64,000 bases of DNA from Costus lasius (Eukaryota > Streptophyta > Magnoliopsida > Zingiberales > Costaceae), in NCBI GenBank assembly GCA_027563935.2, contig CM050451.1:106171565-106235564 (forward strand), written 5' to 3'. The notes beneath the pieces were generated by a model, which did not search any database, was not told where the DNA came from, and saw nothing but the letters and a program-made list of their open reading frames with translations. The translations under genes and the position numbers were made by a program. Of the stretch, positions 12,789-26,515 are shown piece by piece; position 1 is the first letter of the stretch; every line of letters starts with the position of its first letter.

Positions 12789-15700
12789 ATGGAGAAAGCT
12801 CGGGCTCTTGCGTCGGCCGCGGCCTCCGCTCTGGCCTCGACGGTTATGGCGGCGGAGATCGTCCACGCAGACGGGCCCTTCAATTTCTCCCCCTTCCCGT
12901 CCCCGCCTCAGCCGGCCGCGGTTGACGCACCTCCTCCTGCTGAAGACGCCGCGAAGAATGAACCTAAAGTGCGGAATAACAACCCTCGGACTACTGCCGC
13001 GGGGTTCGATCCCGAGCCGCTGGAGAGGGGTGTGAATACTCTACGGCAGATTGACAACTCCGCGCGTGGCAAAAATGTGCGATATTTTTTTTTTTTTTGT
13101 TTTGTTGAGTTTGATTTCCTTCCTTCGTTTTATTAGTGTTTTGGAGGATGTCTTGTTGCAATGCCAAGTTCTTGTTGATGGGGTTTCGTTTGCTGATGCT
13201 TCTGTAGGTGTTAGAATTTATGAAGAAACAAGAAGAGACTAAGCAGGCGGAATGGGCTGCGAAGAAGACAGAGTTCCAGGCACTGCAGGCTCAGTACGAA
13301 ACGGTTGGTTTCCAGCACTTGTTTATGTGTGATACAAGATAGAAGATACAAGCTATAATGGAAGTATAGAAGCTCAAAAAGTCGTACTTGTGAAATAATT
13401 TTATAATTATTATTACTACTACTACGACTCCTGTTTGAGCTAACTTACACCAAATAAGCAAGATATTTTATTCAATAGCGAACAAGGAAAAATACTCAGG
13501 AAAAAATGGTTATGAAGTTATTGGTTTATGCAATGAAATCTATTTATTCTTCTATCTCTAGCCCCAAGGAAATGAGATATGTTGTGTTAGTATGTTATTG
13601 TGGCTTAATTCATTATTGTATTGCCACACCTACATATGTGAATGTAAAAAATGAGTTACTTTTTTGTGATGTTGTTTTGTATTTCTTCTATATTTATGTT
13701 TTTTTTGTACATGTGAGTTCTATATTTTTGCACTTCTTTTGATCCTAGTTCATTTTCTGCGTTACAAACATTTTCTTTCCTTATATTGCAGTCACGTAAA
13801 AATTTATTTAAAGCAGTCTGACCTTTTCATTGTTATCCATCTTTATCTACTAAAACTTCTACTTGGAGGTGTTTGTTATTTAATATTGTAACATACTGAA
13901 GCCATCCTGGTCAGACATATGTATGTCATGTGTTGACCTTAAGGTCAGTGCAGAATTTTACAAGCGATGTGGCAACTTTCATAAGCCGTTCATATTGCCA
14001 GGGGTTATTCATGCACCTTGGTGCTGTGCAAGAACCAAATCACTTTAGCTTCTGTGGCTGTTGAATATGATCCTTGTTTGCATATTGAAAATAAAATCTT
14101 TACTCAGTGTATCATGAATGGTTGTTTTTTACATCACCAGCATGTAATGGACCCTCCAATTCTTAAAAATATATTGATTTAGAAAGAAATAAAAGACATA
14201 ATTCTCCTTTTTAGCCCAATAGCATGAGAGATATCTGAAGGGTCATAAAGATTTTCTGTATTTTTCTCATAGTATTCCATGTATTTTCTGAGTTTCTTTT
14301 TGATATTGAGTTTTTCAAATCAACGGTTAATGGAGACGAGAAATTCGATCACATATATGGTTATATTAATGTTTCAAGTTGTACTATACTTGAGGGAGCA
14401 AGATAATGATATTAAGTATTTCAATATTCATGTGTAAATTGTTTTGCTACTTTTATTCTTTGAGTTACACTTCATTGTGGGTGCACTTTATTAAGCTTAA
14501 AATCTTATAGGAGAGGCAACGTGTGAGCCAAGATGAGAAGAAAAAACTAGTCCAACAACAAGCGCAGACAAAGGAGCAAATGGCTCAATATGAGGATGGA
14601 ATGTCCAGAAAGAGAATGCAGGCATGTAACATTTTCCTATTGGCGTTGTTTCATTTTTTTTAATAAATTTCAAAATTTTGTTAATAATTACAATTTGTAA
14701 CCTTTAGTTTTTTTATTTAATTTATTTTGTTTTTCAAAATGTGTGTTTTTATTTTTTATTGATTGTAGTTTATTTGATTAATTTGAAAGAGTGTTGAGAA
14801 GGGTGCCTTTGCCCTATAAATAGGGACCCTTCCCGTTTGAAATATATATAAAAATGTCTTATAGGGAGAGAGTAAAATCTCCCCTCTTCTCTCGTTCCTT
14901 CATTCTTGAGGTTCCTCTTATGTTTATTTTATTTTCTATAATTTTTCTGCTCAAAGATAAAAGAGGTTACAAATAGTTTTTTTTTTCCATTATTGTATTG
15001 GTAGGATAGTGACCCTTATTGTATCTTTAGGGCAAAAGACTTGATATAACCTACTTTAGGGCTTAATCTTCCCCTTAGGATAATTTTTACCACCTCTCGG
15101 TTTTTTAAAAAAATTATTTATTTGTTGTTTTGATTCAGATATATCATGGGATTTTTGGCATTTATGTAATTTGGATTTTTTTTTCTAACATTTTCTTCAT
15201 CCACGCATAGAGTCCCCTTATTTCATTGCATTTTTTTTGGTAAATGCATCTTATGTTGTCTGTGGCAATTGGAGCATGAGAGTCAAAGGGCTAGCAATCA
15301 GGAGCTTGTCAAAATGCAAGAAGATTCAGCCATTAGGCTGGAACAAATTCGTCGTGCTACTGAAGAACAGATTCAAGCTCAGCGAAGACAGTCCGAAAGG
15401 GAAAAGGCCGAGATAGAACAAGAAACAATCAGAGTGAGGGCATTAGCTGAAGCAGAAGGAAGAGCTCATGAAGCAAAATTAGCTGAAGAGGTAAATAGAC
15501 GAATCCTAGTAGAGCGAGCTAATGCAGAGAGAGAAAAGTGGATATCAGCCATTAACACAACCTTTAACCATATTGGAGGTACTGATGATACGATATCATT
15601 TAACGTGCTAAAGCCTATGCTATGAAACATAATATCTTTCTAAACTAACTTCTATTTTTCTTATTTTACTGCCATTTAGAATAGGACACACTAGATTTCA

Positions 15701-18700
15701 TTGTAAATGATCATTTAATAGTATGGACAGTTACATTGTTAATTAATGTAGTGCCCATTTGTCTTTAGATTCTCTTTATATAAGAATCTATATGTGAGTA
15801 TGTACTAACTAACAAAGATATACATGTCTTTGTCTGCCTATCTAAATGCAACTTTGATGGATAGATTTCCTGTACTGTTATCCATTATTTTGATCCTTGA
15901 TTGTGAAACCTTTAGTAATCCTTTTTTCTCAATATAATATCTAATTAGTAACGAAAAGAGATATATATGTTAGTGGATTCTTATCTGGATCATTCTGATC
16001 AATGCACTACAATTCCTAAATAGTGTCATGGAGTGCATGTTTGTTTGCATTTTGATGTCCTGTTCCAAGCTTTTTTTTTTCATGGAATGGTGGATGGCAA
16101 GACTGCAGCTTCCACGCACAAAGATAGGAAGTGGGGGTTCTTTGATGAAGGTGAAACACTAAGTAGATTGTTGTGATTGTTGTGTTGTGCTGTTTGAAAA
16201 ACATTGTAGATTATCTATCATATTTAAAATAAGTTCTAGCATGATAAATTTAAAATATCTAAAAACAGTGTAGGTTAAACAAACTATTTTGATGATAAAT
16301 AAGTTCTAGAATATTTTGATTATAGAACAAATTTAACATGGTAAATTGTCTCATAAATAATAAATAGTTAAGTTTAAAAGTACAATGACTAACTTTTTGA
16401 TTATGGATATTATGTCTCATCAACCTAAATGCAATTTGATTATGGATATTATCAATCTTATTATGATTAATTTGAATCAACTTATTACAATTGAAAAAGG
16501 TCATTTAATATTCAAATAGATTCCACCAAATAAGTATAGGCAGGTCCCACAATTTTTGTAATGACAAATAGTTGACAATTTGACTTTTTTAATCACACAA
16601 TTAGAGGACTGGATTGGTATGATAAAAGTATGTGAGCCAAAGAGTTTCTTCAAGAAAAGCCAAGATAAAAAAGCACATATTATTCCATATACATGCAAGA
16701 ACAACAATCATATGATGATATACATGATAAATTCACAAATATGCATCATATTTTTTCCTTTCACATGCTCAACGACAACAATATTGGACATTAAGATTTT
16801 TCTAGCACGCAAAGAAACTTAAGTTATAAGAAGCAACATTCCAATTATGAGTTTTTTGCACATTAATACAATCATTTAGATTTTCCATTTGAAAGGGAAT
16901 TTCTTGGTTGAAATATCTGACGACAAACAATCAAAAATTGAGGTAGAACATTCAACTTGGCAGTGCCATGGAGAACTTCATAAAAGCATAAGCATACAAA
17001 AACAAACAGGAAAGGCACCTGGTTGGCTCTCTTCCAATTACCGGTTGTATTTGTGAATGGCTTCAAGAATTTTAATAATTTTGCTTTCTGCTGCCTTTTG
17101 TTACTACAGAAGTACTTTTCAGCAGAATAATGAAACAAAGGTACATTGGACACTTCCATGGCTGGAGAACAGTACCAATATACAAAAAATCTTGAATACA
17201 ACATCTAGACAAAAGCCCCAGGAGGGACTAAGCAATCAACAAATAAATTGAGAAATACTAGATATCTTGTTGGACCACTAGCATCAAACAGATAAACAAT
17301 GGATCATATACTAGGAAGCTAACTTTGGGGTAGATCCTGAAAAGCTATAAACCATACTTAAGCTAAATAATTTTTCCCTTAATATGGGAGAAATATAATC
17401 CATTTACCAATGGAAAAGAAAGTACACAAATTTTACTTCACTTCTTTCAGTTGGATCTCCTTTATAAAACTTCAATCTACATAGTAGAAAGACGCTGTAA
17501 ACTAGTTCACACTATTAATGCGTAATCAACATCCATATCAAAATTCAACTCGATGTAGTGAAAGAAACAACTGTAGTGCAAGGTAGTGGACGTCCAGGAT
17601 TCAGCATAATGCGGTGGGATCATCGGAGGTTGGCGGCTTCAAAGGGTAATAGTTAAGGTATGGTGCAGGCATGATCAGCATAGGCGCACCTGCATTGTGG
17701 AGGCCACAGAGGTGGCCGAGATGATGGCTGTGGAGCGAGCATGGCCTGAGTCAAAACAACTGGAGGAGGAGGAAGGGGGAGAGGAAGAAGTTGGAAGAGG
17801 CTATAACTGGATAGGTGATCCATGATCATACTTGCAAAAACTACGCCTTTGATCTTGGGATCGAGAGGAGCCATTTGTCTTCCTGCATGAGGGGTTTCAC
17901 CTTGGGGCAAGACGAGGTGATTAGAGAGGTTACCAATAATGTGAGTCGATGGCGAGTTAAAGCTCGAGTGATGACGTGATGAGAATCTTAGAGAGAATGT
18001 GATGTCTTAAGCTTGGGTTGCAAAAATAAATACTATTGTTTTAGGCAATAGCAATATACACAAAGTGGGTTGTGAGGTGCTTCTCGAACCTAGCTGTGTA
18101 GTTATTGTGTGCTAGAACATGCAATAGAAGTAAGAATAAAAGTGAGTTTGCTTTTACTATTGCTATGCAGGCACCCACATAGGTTTGGTAGTGTAGTCAA
18201 ATGCAACCTATAGTTGCTGAGAGAGTACTTTAAGATTGGGCTCTATGATTACATCTTGATTCATGACCAAGAACCGATTGTCCTTCCAAGTAGGAAAATT
18301 TAAATTTGGGAATCTCAGGAGTTCTATTGCTATTATGATAAGATTTTCAAAGTCCTCGACTACTATGAGTCTATGACTTGTGACCATGCGAGTGCTTCCA
18401 GAAAGGTCCTAAGGAAAACAATTTTATTTTTTTTATTATTTCAACAATTTTATTTTTTCTATTATTTAAATAAATTTTATTTTATTTTTCCCAAAAATAT
18501 TTAGTAGGTTTCAATGCTTTTTTCCTTTTCCTTCTATATGCTTTAGATTCTACTGCATAATCTTCAATACCAAATTGTGTTGCAAACAAAGTGGTGTTTT
18601 TTTTGTGGACAGTAGTAGTATAGTGCGATTGGGGCCATTGGGCACATTGCCTTATCGACTATATGTACAGTGATAACTATCAAACAGGCCATTGAAGGGG

Positions 18701-21700
18701 CTGTATGTTTGTTAGTTATGCTTTCTTTATGCTGGTAAGCAACGTTTATTCACATATTTATTTGAAGATTTTATTCTTGAAGGCTCTCTAAGGTGGTGGC
18801 CGGTATGTTGAAGAGGTGAAACCTTGGTCCAGTTCTACTTATATAAATCTGTCTTGTAAAGTTTGCTGTATGAGCAACTTTAAATATGCATGTGATTTGG
18901 AGTCCTCTATTCCTTTTTTTTTCTGTGCCAATAACTTCGTTAGATCATATTTTAAATAAGAAATTGAGATTGGTTTTGGATTATTGTTGCAATGGCGTTC
19001 CTCACTTCCTTTAGCTATTATATTAGCATGTGCACCTTCATTATTGTCTACGTTGATTTCTTATGGAATTTTGTTGCATTGTAGGTGGCTTGAAGGCATT
19101 GCTTACTGATCAGAACAAGTTAGTAGTCGCTGTTGGAGGTCTAACTGCTCTTGCTGCAGGAATTTACACAACAAGGTAACTACTGATTACTTGAGGATTC
19201 TATTTTCAGTTCATTGGATTTGCATATTTGTTCAATGCATTTTTGCTTACTATATTTTGGAAGGAGATAAAGCAGTTGGAGAACCTATGTTTAGGCAGCA
19301 TAAAGTGCTATCTAGAGCTAGTCGATATAGTATGGTTATACGAGATCATTTGGGCCCATGTTGAAATAAATTCTTTCAATTTTTTAAGTAGTTAGAAGTT
19401 AAGAGTCCAGCAAGTCATAAAAATGTGATAAATTAGGTCTTTTCCAATCGAAATGTTATTGTTTTGACAGCTCATCTGTAGACTCCAGTAGACATCTACA
19501 TCTTATTTTATGCTATCTTTCCAGAGATCCATGTTTGACTGATTGGATACTGCTGATTCGTGTTACCAAACAAATGTATCTTGTATCTGCGTTGTGGGTT
19601 TCTGTCCTGCAAGAAAGAGAGTGAAAGAAAATGTATAACGTGCATGTAGAATATAATATTTATGATGGGAGAAATTGTTAAAATTGCAAAGTAGTTGTAT
19701 AGAATATACTTTTATGATGACAGCTCGTAAGTATTTCTGTTGTAGTTGCTTTTCAATGACCTCTTACGAGTATGGTGTTCTTTGTTTTGGCATGCTTTTC
19801 ATATCAGAGAAGGTGCTAGAGTGATCTGGGGATATGTTGACCGTGTTTTAGGTCAGCCATCCCTAGTCAGGGAGTCATCTCGAGGGAAATATCCCTGGTC
19901 TGTTGTCTTCAATCGTTCATTTAGCTCAGCATCAAGCAAAATGATACAAGGAAACAATAAAGGAAAGAATGAAAATGGTTTTGGCGATGTCATTCTCAAT
20001 CCTTCCCTTCAAAGAAGAGTTGAACAGCTTGCTAGTGCAACTGCCAATACTAAAGTCAATCAAGCTCCATTTCGCAATATGCTATTTTATGGTCCTCCTG
20101 GAACAGGAAAAACTATGGCAGCAAGAGAGTTAGCTCGTAAATCTGTATGTTAGTTATCTTTCTCTCTTTTGAATTTTAGAAGTTGCTAATTCATTTCACT
20201 GGTCATTTTGTGTTCTCCAGGGCCTAGATTATGCCTTGATGACTGGTGGTGATGTTGCACCTCTAGGATCACAAGCAGTCACCAAGATACATCAATTATT
20301 TGATTGGGCTAAGAAATCCAAAAAAGGTTTACTGCTTTTTGTCGATGAAGCAGATGCATTTTTGTGCGAGTAAGTGATTCAACATTCCAATGTTTTCAAT
20401 TTTACATTAGAGCAGCTGTTCGTTTGTCCCAGGTTTTATTCCAATGCTCTAATTTATTTGTCTGAACAATTGAAAGAGTTTCTACTTTATCTCCACTACT
20501 CTTGCCAACTTGAAGCAGTCAAAAGTATACAATTTTCACCTCTTGTTTCAAAAACTATTCTGGTCGCATTACCACTACCGGTTTGTCAAAGAACAAATTT
20601 TACAAATCAGAACATGAAACACTGAAATTAATTAAATTAAGGTGTTCTGTCAGCTAAGTCATGTCTAGTATTCCCTAATTTTAGAGCTTTTCAGACTACA
20701 ATAAATAATTAATCAATGATACGATTGCAAACTAGGACTTGTTAATTAGCTACCTTTGATCAAACATAAGTACTACTCAGTATGAGCATAGACCATTTGT
20801 AGACAACTTTACGATTTGCCTATAAATTCCAAACTTTATTCAATTAAACATAATGTCGATGGCCATAAAACCTCTCAAACTTGTTTATGGATCTGTAGGT
20901 TTGGCCACCTGCCTTTTTACAGAGTGGCAAGAGATGTCTCTAAAAGCGTGCTGTCGGAATGATCTTAGAGCAAGTTTAAGTTCAGCAATTCTTCTGCTGT
21001 CAATGCTGCCACCAAGCAAGAGGAAGTAATTGCTAATTGGGCTTCTGTTGGTTAACAACTAGGGTCAAAATGTAGTTGGAAGGGAATCTATGAGAGGTGG
21101 TAAGCTGGTCAATGCGTCCCCATCTGCAATTTGGTTGACACTAGTGTTGCTGTCTCGTATGCCAGCCTTCTGTGGGGAGAACAATATGGCGAGGGGTAGA
21201 TACATGACGTGGAGCATGGGGGGTGATGTCATGGAGCAGAAAAGGAGCCAATTTAAGATTTCATACGCTTTCATTTTTCAGAAAAGAAAGAAGCATACCA
21301 TTACGGAAGTAACATTACAAAATCAGTCTAACTGAACTCAAAATATATGCACGTTTTTGCGGCTTAGAATTGTTCCTGCAACATTTAGCAGCACTAGTAA
21401 TCATATTGTTAGCTTCATACATCTTATTTTTTCAGAAAGGAAAGAAGCATACTATTGTAAAAGCAATATTACATGATCAGTAACTGAACTCAAAATATAT
21501 GCAAATTTTTTAGGCTAAGAATTATACCTATCACATTTAGCAGAGATTCTAACCATATTGTTAGCCAATCAGTTTATCCTTTGGCTGCCCTGTACTGTAG
21601 GATGTTTTATGTGATATACACTATTGTCTCTGTTGGACAGAAGACTCTGGAAGTGATTGTGATGGTTTGTTTTTTTTGGTCTTTAAATGTCCTTATGATT

Positions 21701-22671
21701 AAACTGGGATCTTCCTGGTTTTTTTATGCTTTGGCATGACTGCGCAATAAACTTGAGGTTCTTCATTTTAGTTCAATTTTTTTGCAGTTTCTATCACAGT
21801 AGAGAACTGATCTGGCCAGATGAGTTTCCCATTTTTTTTCCTGAGCCCGCCTGTCCAGTTCTGATAGTGCTATGGGCCGGACCTCTCGACTTTGTGTTCT
21901 TTACATTTGTCGCTTCTCACGAGGACAGTTACATACTGCTATTTGGTCTCCAAATTGTTAATTATGGAACTCGAATGATATATGCCTCTTCTCATAGTAT
22001 TTGATTTTGGAAACAGTTAAGGTCATGCCCAATGGTAGAATTGTTCATGCTTTTCAGTCTATAGTTTCGTATTTCTGTTAGTTGCAATTTGAAATTCTAT
22101 AATTTCTTGCATATTATGTTGCTTTAATGAATCTGTGTGCCAGTAATTTATGAACTATACCAAACTATTTCTCAGGCGCAACAAGACATATATGAGCGAA
22201 GCCCAAAGGAGTGCGCTTAATGCTCTCCTCTTCCGCACAGGAGATCAATCTAAAGATATTGTGCTTGCTCTTGCCACGAACCGACCTGGTGATCTTGACT
22301 CCGCGGTTGCTGACCGCATTGATGAGGTTCTTGAATTCCCATTGCCCGGGGAGGAAGAGCGGTTCAAGCTAATAAAACTGTACATGGACAAATACATTGC
22401 AAAGGCTGGAGAGAGGAGGGCCAGTTTGTTTAGTTTGTTTCAGCGGCAGCCGCAGAGAATAGAGACGAGAGGTATATCGGACAATGTCATTAGCGAAGCA
22501 GCCGCTAAGACCGAAGGATTCTCTGGAAGAGAGATTGCTAAATTGATGGCTAGTGTCCAGGCTGCTGTTTATGGTAGCAGAGACTGTGAGCTTAACTCTG
22601 GGTTGTTCAGGGAGGTTGTTGATTATAAAGTTGCAGGGCATCAGCAGAGGAGAAACCTTGCTGCTGCTTAG
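12789..22671 (+). CDS. ATAD3: ATAD3-type AAA ATPase, mitochondrial inner membrane (DUF3523 + AAA)
   Basis: Eight exons: 12789-13076, 13208-13303, 14511-14621, 15275-15578, 19085-19175, 19808-20144, 20221-20369 and 22176-22671. Together they give 623 residues, the usual size for plant ATAD3. Order: alanine-rich N-terminus, Pro-rich linker, a long charged coiled coil (about 95-262), a hydrophobic membrane segment (about 279-295, [16 protein letters not shown]), then an AAA module with Walker A GPPGTGKT at 392-399, Walker [10 protein letters not shown] with Asp451-Glu452, sensor 1 at ATNRP (Asn494) and Arg506 in the arginine-finger area. All key residues are intact. In animals ATAD3 anchors nucleoids and links the two mitochondrial membranes; the plant role is inferred from the family. 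The ATG at 12789 was chosen because the family starts here; an upstream in-frame ATG at 12720 lies in the LTR. The intron 3 donor is CAG|GCATGT, a GC donor instead of GT, so the exon 3/4 joint is the least certain part. Confidence 0.95.
15579..19084 (+). other. Long intron 4 of ATAD3, no gene recognised
   Basis: This 3.5-kb intron is bounded by GTACTG and TTGTAG. It contains AT-rich DNA, several T tracts and a more GC-rich patch at 17590-17930. On the minus strand the patch holds a proline-rich open frame of 85 codons (17653-17910) and a second overlapping frame. They read like a frameshifted remnant of a coding sequence, but I recognise no family. Confidence 0.6.
20370..22175 (+). other. Intron 7 of ATAD3, no gene recognised
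   Basis: This 1.8-kb intron starts GTAAGT and ends TTTCTCAG, and it splits a Glu codon. Two related stretches, about 21270-21400 and 21425-21540, share phrases such as AACTGAACTCAAAATATATGC and look like an imperfect local duplication. I found no coding family in it. Confidence 0.6.
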
Positions 22672-23471
22672 GGAGCTGGCTTAACTTTTGTTGTTTTTAT
22701 TGATAGAAAAAGAAAAAAAACACAACTCTGATGGTCCTATTAGGGAATTTTGATAAATTCAATTGATATACATTAAAATCTTGAGGAATTGCTAAATTCA
22801 TGTGTTGGCACCAGGAGCACGAGGTGGAGCTTAATTTGAGTAGTTCCCGTTGAAGCGTCTCGCAGTTGCAGATGTGGACTTGGAAAATTGAAATGCTTCA
22901 GTATGAAATATCACAGCATCAAGTGGTCTGATCAGGTCAGCTCATGAGCTAATCACCACCTTGTACCACTACCATCAACCCTATCTTTCCAAGTCTCAGC
23001 CCGTCGTTCCCTCATCTCCACCCAATCATTCTCCTTGTGCCTCATGGCACCACCATATCTAGAATAATGAAATAACCACCAAGCTTTCTCCCTTCATCCA
23101 GGCCATCGAATACCTCCAAACATGGGGAAATATTTAAGATAATTGCAATGGCTTCTTCAGTGTCAAATGAAGCTACAAGACAAATCAACACGCAGGAAAT
23201 TCCACCTCTCTAATCCTTCATTTATTTTCCAAACCATGGCAATTACCAAGAAACAAAACCCAATTTTATCCCATCAGAAATTATCTGAGACCATACTCCT
23301 CTTTCTTTCAAAGTTCAAAGAAGACCAGGTTTCAGTTGCTCTGTAGCTGCCCCTGGAAATCATCAGCAAGGAAAGAAGGCAAGCCACACCTTCCCCTCCC
23401 TTTATCTTACCCTTCCTCCCTAACCTTCTCCTTCCAACTTCCTACAAAACTTTCCAGGGACAGAAGAAAAA
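22672..23471. other. ATAD3 3' flank and DNA upstream of the phosphoribulokinase pseudogene
   Basis: The first part should hold the ATAD3 3' untranslated region. The second part (about 23140-23471) may be the promoter and leader copied together with the phosphoribulokinase pseudogene, because it runs into its start codon without a visible break. No reading frame of interest is present. Confidence 0.4.
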
Positions 23472-24301
23472 ATGGCAACATGCACACTCTACAGCACTCC
23501 TTTCCATTCCTCTTCCATCTCTTACTCGGGCTTCCACCAGAGGCAGGTCATCTTCTTCACCAGTGGAGATAGGAGAATTTCGAGGGTAGGGAGGGCAAGC
23601 AGCAACTCATGCTCTGCTGAGGCCAAGACAGTGGTGATAGGGCGCTGGCAGGAGACTCAGGGTGCGGCAAGAGTACCTTCATGAGGAGGTTCACAGGTGT
23701 GTTTGGGGGAGCAGCAGGGCCACCAAAGGGGGGAAAACCCGGACTCCAACATATTGATCAGTGACACTACCGCTGTGATATGGCTCGACGACGAAAAAAA
23801 TTTCTAGACAAGGTATCCTCCTTAGAAAAGTTTGAAAGAGTTGACAAATATTATGGATAAGTATCCCTTAAATTAAATTCGCAGAATCAGAAAATCTGCA
23901 TGCGTTACGGCGTTCAAAGTTGCATAAGAATATGCAGCTGCCACATAAGCATTCAAATGATTTAGAAGAGTCTTAGATTCAGTTCATGTTTCTAGCTCCG
24001 TCACATGTGCAAGCAAAACAATGCTGACATTTCTTTGACCATCTCTAGGCTTGACTCCCGCGTGAGGGATCTCTTGGACTTGAGCATCTACTTGGATATC
24101 AGCAACGAGGTCAAGTTTGCATGGAAGATTCAGGTCATTGAATTGAGAACCTTAATTCTCCAATTACCTTTCTCTGTTCATATGATCAGTGTTTGTAAAT
24201 TTCCTTCAATCTCCACAGAGATTTGGCAGAACGTGGGCACAGTCTTGAAAGCATCAAAGCTAGCATAGAATCAAGAAAACCTGATTTCAAAGCCTACATT
24301 G
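23472..24301 (+). pseudogene. PRK: Truncated chloroplast phosphoribulokinase pseudogene
   Basis: Functional phosphoribulokinase makes ribulose bisphosphate in the Calvin cycle in the chloroplast stroma. Here a transit-peptide-like N-terminus (MATCTLYSTPFHSSSISYSG) runs to TVVIG. A 2-bp insertion near 23642 then throws it out of frame just before the P-loop, which survives in another frame as GDSGCGKST. An extra A near 23736 shifts it again before LISDTTAVIWLDD. About 75 residues in the middle are missing, replaced by unrelated DNA at about 23810-24047. The next exon survives as DSRVRDLLDLSIYLDISNEV through WKIQ, ending at 24132 at a good GT donor. After an intron-like gap, an RDLAERGHSLESIKA-type exon follows with its acceptor damaged. 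The copy ends at KPDFKAYI, so the C-terminal half is absent. Retained intron DNA indicates a genomic duplicate, not a retrocopy. Confidence 0.9.
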
Positions 24302-26515
24302 GTCTCTAATTCCATTTGGTATGTGTTTTACATGCATTGAAATCTGGAACTGAAAATCAAAAACTCAATACAAGGTGGTTGATTTTGTTGGCAGTTCCAC
24401 AGAAGCATTTGGATTTGGGCCATGATCCAATATGACCTAGTTAGAACCTTCACATCCAAATGGCCCATGTATGAAAAAGCTAGGTCTCAGGCCCAAGTAG
24501 TTTAAGCAGAGTTCCAGTGGACCATCACCACCGTGAGCCCAGTACGTGGTGCCGCCCCTAATTTCTTAAACAAATAATGGGCTTAGTTTCTGGGAGAAAA
24601 TGAAAGGGCGACACGAAACCGTGCTCGCCTTTTTCATCCTCGATGCGTCTAATCCTTGCAATCCAATCGAACGCCGGTCAAGGCGACCGCCACGCGTGCT
24701 CGGCCGGTGGGTCCCGCTCTGCGCGGTGGGTGTCGGCAATTGGATCGACGCAGCGTGGCCCACCGCGACGGCGACCTCACATCCTTCGTTCGTGCCATGA
24801 GCCAGCTCCGCCACTTTCTCGGTGTCGGAGCTTTTATGGAATGAAGCACGAGATAAATGGAGGAGCGTACGGCCTTCGCCCAGCTTTCTGCTTTTAATTC
24901 GTAATATGAATCAATTAATGAACAGTCGATAACTCATAATGCACGTAATCTCTCATCAATCGAGCGAATATACATAAATCACCATACACATTCATTAATT
25001 GCCACACAATCCCATGCTTAGCTTATCTTTCAGTACGCCCCTAAAGTTTTAAAAACTACTTGCAAAGGTGGCATAAATGTGCCCCACTGTAGAGCCATAT
25101 GACCCCTTGCTCAAATTAATTAATTAATTAAGAGGTTATCTGAATAATTAACGATTTCGATCACATGGATTAGATGCTTCTGATTCCGGCTCGTTTCCAC
25201 ATAGCACAAGATGACAAGAGAGAATCCCAGTGAGAGCTCCACATTTAAGCTGCTCCACGGCCAACTGCAGGTTTTTATTTTAAAAATATATATAGCCCAT
25301 TAGCCCATTAATTAATTTGGATTACTGCGTCATAATTCACGACCCATGCTGGATATTAGTGTTGCTGGCGCACGTGACTGGAAATGGAGCACGAGGCCGT
25401 GAGTGCGGAAGCGGCCGGAATCGGGCCTGCAAGCTTCCCCAATCCCCAGGCCCGAGATCATGTGACCGGCATCAGACAAGAAGATTCTCAAACGGTCACA
25501 TCCCTCCTCCTCCTTTTCCCAACAAATTAATAGTCTGTTTGTTCTATTGCACCTCTAAACCCAACGCGTCTCTGATGCGTTACAGCGGATCTGAATTTCG
25601 ATTTCCTTTTCGTCACCGACTGCCGCGGAAATCGAAGCCACCAACGAAAACAGCGCATTCGCATGTCATCGCTCAATCTCAGTTGCTAGATTTTTCTACA
25701 TAGATCTCTTGTTTTTCTGTAAAAAAAAATACAAAATAAAATATATTTTTAATTAAAAAAATAAAGTAATTATAGTCGCTGTACGCCTGTACACATGACC
25801 TACGCTGTCCTCTTGCATCAAAACGAGCAAATTTAATTAAAATTTGGCAAAGATAGCTAAGCAGGCAACCAAATGCAGTATTATTTTATGTGTAAATGAA
25901 AGCTGGAAGTAGATAAACTCTGAGACACCAGAGATTAATTATAGTATAAGACCTTGAAAGATGCCCAATTTAATTATGCACCTTGAGAATACAAGACAAA
26001 GCTGCTGAGCAGAGCGTTGTCCTCACATGATGTTCCAGCTACTGCCTTGTAAATTCCAATTTGGATCCCTCAAAGGAATTGAGATTCAAGAATAGTCACT
26101 CATATAAAACTATGTATAGCAGAGGTAATCTTCCTACTAGTTGCCTTTGTGTGTTGCAACTTGAAAGATAGACAAGCTTGCTTAAAGTATTCCTACCAGT
26201 CAGCAAATCTAGACCATAATTTAGCATGCATTATAGAATTTCTAACCTAAAGATCACACTAAATCTAGACTCATATTAGTTCCTTTTGATTAAAATGGAA
26301 ACAATTGCCTTGTTTAGTCACTTGTGCCTTTACTAAATTAGAATATTTCTAATTAACTGATCAGTTATCCTAACTAAAGAAAGAGACGACCAAGAGTTCA
26401 ATCTAGCCACTACCCTTTAATGCTTCAATGATCTATGTAGGGTTATCAATCATTCGAGCAAGAGTTTTGAGTGATCTCAGCTAAGTGTGTTGACTTGTTT
26501 GTTCAAAGAGATTTT
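24302..26515. other. Intergenic, no gene recognised
   Basis: There are two GC-richer patches, 24590-24850 and 25370-25660, with overlapping short open frames in several phases but no family match and no splice-consistent exons. A short AATT repeat lies at about 25116-25132. The rest is AT-rich. Confidence 0.5.

Noticed and set aside
23472..23684. A small 70-residue chloroplast protein
   Set aside because: It is the transit-peptide end of the phosphoribulokinase pseudogene, cut short by a 2-bp insertion; homologous text resumes in another frame.
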